64,000 nt of DNA from Ciona intestinalis (lineage: Eukaryota; Chordata; Ascidiacea; Phlebobranchia; Cionidae), in the NCBI RefSeq assembly GCF_000224145.3, contig NC_020174.2, forward strand, positions 4,469,026 to 4,533,025, in the 5' to 3' direction. Below are positions 60,577 to 64,000 of this stretch, in pieces; within the stretch, counting starts at the first letter, position 1, and every line of letters starts with the position of its first letter. The position numbers were made by a program, and so were the translations under genes. The notes beneath the pieces are model-generated. The model was not told where the DNA came from, did no database searches, and worked only from the letters and a program-made list of their open reading frames with translations.

Positions 60577-63500
60577 TCAGTCTTTGAAAATCTCCCCGAC
60601 TGACATTTTTCTTTCAAATTCCCGTTTATGACGAGTTCTGACGTAACGGGCTTGTTTTGCTTCATTGAAAGCTTTTGTGAAATCTGGGAGTCGGTGAGCC
60701 ATCCGAAGTCTAGCAAGTAAAGTTCAAATTAATTGCTTTTTTAAGCAAAGTATTTTTAACCGCGCGCTGTTATAGGTTGAATGCTAGTTCAGCGCAAAAT
60801 TAGTTAACAGCGTTTTGTCAGGTTATGATTAAACTTAAATATCAAGAGAATGTATTTTTTAAAATTAACATAATTGGCATAGCCCACTGTCGATTAACGT
60901 GGAATGATTCCCATAGACACTTACTTTCCATAAGGAGCGTAAAGATCTGCGTCAAACACCAAATCCGAAGCTTTTTGTGTCTTGTTGGTCGATGATACAA
61001 CACTGGTGCGTTTCTGTGAGTATACATTAGCGATGTTAACACATTTTCCACCAATACAGCATTACATATAGGCCTAACGTTTATTCGTCCTTTCACCTCG
61101 CATGGCTTGGTTGCGTCCACTTCCACAACTCGTTCCAATGACGTGACGTCATTTGGCGCCGGTGACGTCACCCGAGGGGATTTTTTTTCATCGCTTTGTT
61201 TTGGCAACGGTGGCAGCGTAGTAACATTGGGCGAATTGGGTTCATTTTCTTCTATGTTTGTGTCGTTGTTCACAAGCTCTTTGCGAAGGAAAGCTAGATG
61301 TCGCAGGTTCGGTGGTACAGTAGTTGAAACTGCAAACAAATTGTTTACAGCGTCAACTCTGCTAAAAACACGCGTAGTTTTATCTATTTACTCTTTTTAA
61401 AAGTGAAAAAAAATATAAGTGAAAACACAATTTCCCTTTATCTGATATCAAATTAAACGGGAAGAGAAGCTAATATTTCAGCAGAAAAAAACCTTTAAAA
61501 TAAAAAACATCTTCTTACATCTTCGACGTGACGTGTTCTTTTCTTTCCATGTTTCCACTTTATCCTGCACCGTCTTGTTGTGTTTTTTCTGGTGTTTTAA
61601 TTTCTTTTTCGCCTCATGTTCGGCTGCTTCGTTGTTTGACGTTTCGAAGTAACATCTAGAACGAAAAAAAAGTTTTTAGGGGATTTTGTTTCAACAACAT
61701 ATAAGTCCCTTGATAAGTAAAAAAGGTCTCTGAATACTCAAGATTCCAAAGGCATCACTTTTGGATTATGGGTTTAAACCAAAAGCGCAGCAGTAGGTAG
61801 GTAAACTCAGGCCAAGCTTGAACTTATAGGAAGTGTTGGTAAAAGTCCCAAACACGTGTTAACGTCTACACAGCCCAGTCATTTTCAAGTACGGAAAACA
61901 AACACTTACTCCAACGATTTCTCAATCTCCCGCACTGTTCTGTTGTGTGACTTGTGCGACCCTGGCGAGCTGTGGTAGCCGAAGTAATTTTTCCCGTAAT
62001 CTAAAAATTTTTTGTTGAGTTAACTTGTATAGGATAGGATATACAGGTTTTGGATACACCATGCATGGCGCGGGTAAGTTTGGCATGCTACTCGAAAACA
62101 ACTGACATGAAAATAGTGCGATTAATCAAACAATACAATGTAAAATTCTCAGCACATCAAAAAAAATATTCCCTCTCCAAAGACGCACAAGACAAACAAG
62201 CGACACTTTTGCTTCTCACCTCCAGCGGATTTAGGATTTTCTTTACTTTTATCTTCCCGTTCCCCATTTTCATCGTTGTGTTCGACTTCACCGGGATGTG
62301 CTTTGTGGATAATTCCTGCAACAACAATGCGGTTTGCAGAAGTGCTCTTGTCATAATAACGTTTGACGCTGGGACATGTTGAAACTCAGCTTAGTAAGCA
62401 AGAAAAAAAATCATGTGCTACAGCTGTATGTTACATACGCTTCACGAGCTGTGTTATATAAGTTGCTTGAGATTTGGTATTACCCTTGGCTACTAAACAA
62501 TTTACTGATATGGGGTCATTCTGTTATCTGCCTCTACCGTTTTTGGAGTTTGCTTCTTTGGTAATTTTCTTGTATTCGAATTTTAGTCCCTGCAGTTCTC
62601 TTCTCAAAGACGCTTGCTCTCGTTTCATATTAGCGAGGTGGTATCTGAAAAAACACAATACTGTTAATAACCACCACTTTAATTCTTATCCACTTATTTT
62701 ATTGATATGTTTTATCATGAGGTTTATCACTTAGGACATAGTGCTGGTAAATAAATTTTCCGTTTAATGGGAACGTTCACTCCGCACTCTGCCTACGTTA
62801 TACAAAAGCGAACGAATTAGATTTTAGAATTCCATCGCTACCGTCAAGCGTGTTATTTATAACGGACATTTTAAACATATATAGTAGGGTTGGGGAAAAT
62901 GGGACACCTTTAGCACATAATATCACAATATCCTGATCGTGTTTTAAACAATTAACAACGGTCTATCGGAGTCGTGAGGATGTAGTTTCATAATTATTTG
63001 AATGTTCTTTGTTTACTACTAAATGGGTCGAGAAAATCGAGTTAAAAGGTGTCCCATCTTCCCCCATACTACTGTATATATAGAGAAAAAATGTAATTAA
63101 AAAGTACCTATACGATTAAGTTACAAACGCGCAAGCGGGCACGACGTGTATACAACAGAACACACTTGTTTATGTGACTGTCGTTATCCAGCCACACGAC
63201 GATAAATAAGTCACATGTATTCACTCGTTTATTTCAAGAACAATAATTTAAAGTCTATTCGTTTCTGATAAAGTTGTACGCGAACAATGAAACGACAGAC
63301 CACCAACCGTTACCATAACGATTTGAATTGTGTACTCGCTTTATGAATAGGATGACTTTAGCAAATATTAGCTCACGGCTAACCACGAATAACGTGGTGT
63401 CATTCGAACAGCCCAAAAGTACGTCACAACAAAGCCACAAAAGTTTTCAAGTCAAACAATTTCCCAGCAAGGCCATTTCTTGTTAGTCGTTTATTTGATT

Positions 63501-63875
63501 TTCCCCGAAAGATAGGTTTTAAAACATCCTTTTAAAACTTACCTATTTACCCATTGAGTAGGCAATAAGTTAACTAGTTATTTTACAAGGTCTGGCGCAT
63601 TAAAACAGGGATGTCAGTTTTGTTTAATTATGTACTCGTTTAATTACATTTACCAACAACGCTAAATTTTACAAGCTTAAACAATATCGTAAAATTGTTT
63701 CTGCTGTGTAAATCTACCAAAACTAAAAAACAACTTTTTACACAACATTTTACCTCATTTCGTCTTCTATTCCACCAGCTTCGTTAAACTTTCGGGCTAA
63801 TCTTGCTTCAGCTCTTTTGCTGGACCTTCGTGCAGCGTCACTCCTACGGACGATGTCGTAATTCAGACCTTTCAT
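60577..63875 (-). CDS. CCDC190-like coiled-coil protein, 5' end possibly outside
   Basis: Eight exons in reading order (63754-63875, 62538-62644, 62220-62315, 61910-62000, 61519-61655, 61097-61329, 60925-61013, 60577-60709) give 335 residues joining in phase at every junction. The N-terminal part is helical and rich in Arg, Glu and Ala (RSSKRAEARLARKFNEAGG, LANMKREQASLRRELQGLK), resembling the start of human CCDC190 (KQAEARLDQRLQRLE, QRQLQKELQRLQ). The middle is polar and poorly conserved; a basic tail (FTKAFNEAKQARYV, HKREFERKMSVGEIF) looks constrained. The frame stays open upstream of this ATG to an acceptor near 63908, so coding may begin earlier, outside the window. It converges with RPL5; their 3' ends are about 270 bases apart. 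The orthology is tentative. Confidence 0.6.
62880..63080 (-). mobile_element. MITE copy, reverse orientation, in CCDC190-like intron
   Basis: Well preserved: TAGTAGGGTTGGGGAAAATG on the left and AAGGTGTCCCATCTTCCCCC then ATACTACTG on the right, with TATA on both flanks. The interior is the reverse complement of the 21623 copy. Confidence 0.88.
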
Positions 63876-64000
63876 TTTGATAATTTGTATTTCACCATAT
63901 ATTCTGTAAAGAATATAGAATATCATTTAGATAGCAGCAAAGTATATCCTACCCTTTTCACATATTGCCTACATTTGTTTTAAATGTGCGAACTCCCGAT
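63876..64000 (-). other. upstream part of CCDC190-like gene
   Basis: An acceptor (TTTACAG on the minus strand) at about 63909 begins the exon that contains the first ATG. Beyond it is probably intron. A 5' exon would be to the right of the window. Confidence 0.4.

Overview
The window is animal nuclear DNA: AT-rich, with compact multi-exon genes, GT-AG introns mostly of 100-800 bases, and proteins that align by eye to chordate families. The abundant short MITE whose ends read roughly TAGTAGGGTGGGGGAAGATG and the protein set point to a tunicate, most likely Ciona; the species is an inference. No retrovirus, LTR element, Polinton, CRISPR array or bacterial operon was seen.

Layout, left to right. 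An FBXW2-like F-box/WD40 gene (3' part only, +), a doubtful two-exon gene, the NMD factor UPF3 (+), and a beta-1,4-galactosyltransferase with a mucin-like stem (+). Then a MITE-rich stretch holds two tandem paralogues (+), each with a signal peptide, four Ly6/uPAR-like three-finger domains, one EGF-like exon and a GPI-type tail. Next come ODAD4/TTC25 (-), an unrecognised basic protein (-), and a large BRCA1 homologue (+, RING at the N-terminus, tandem BRCT at the C-terminus). After it follow NT5DC2/3 (+), NEK6/7 (+), a compact NACHT-domain protein without leucine-rich repeats (-), ribosomal protein RPL5 (+) and a CCDC190-like coiled-coil gene (-, its 5' end perhaps outside).

The BRCA1 region is misassembled. 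About 2.16 kb is present twice, and between the copies, bounded by two runs of N, sits a 788-base copy of part of ODAD4 from about 10 kb upstream. The copies differ by a few substitutions and reciprocal one-base gaps, as expected of two haplotypes placed in series. The BRCA1 copies should be counted as one gene.

The gene neighbourhood is functionally mixed: NMD, glycosylation, outer dynein arm docking, DNA repair, mitosis, translation. The least ordinary item is the tandem Ly6/EGF/GPI pair, built entirely of symmetrical phase-1 exons, with one exon part-duplicated, one exon out of frame, RFX-like promoter motifs, and unusual MITE density around it. The small NACHT-only protein is the second. 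Exon limits below were read by hand from splice signals and reading-frame continuity; each multi-exon total I checked is a multiple of three, except where stated.
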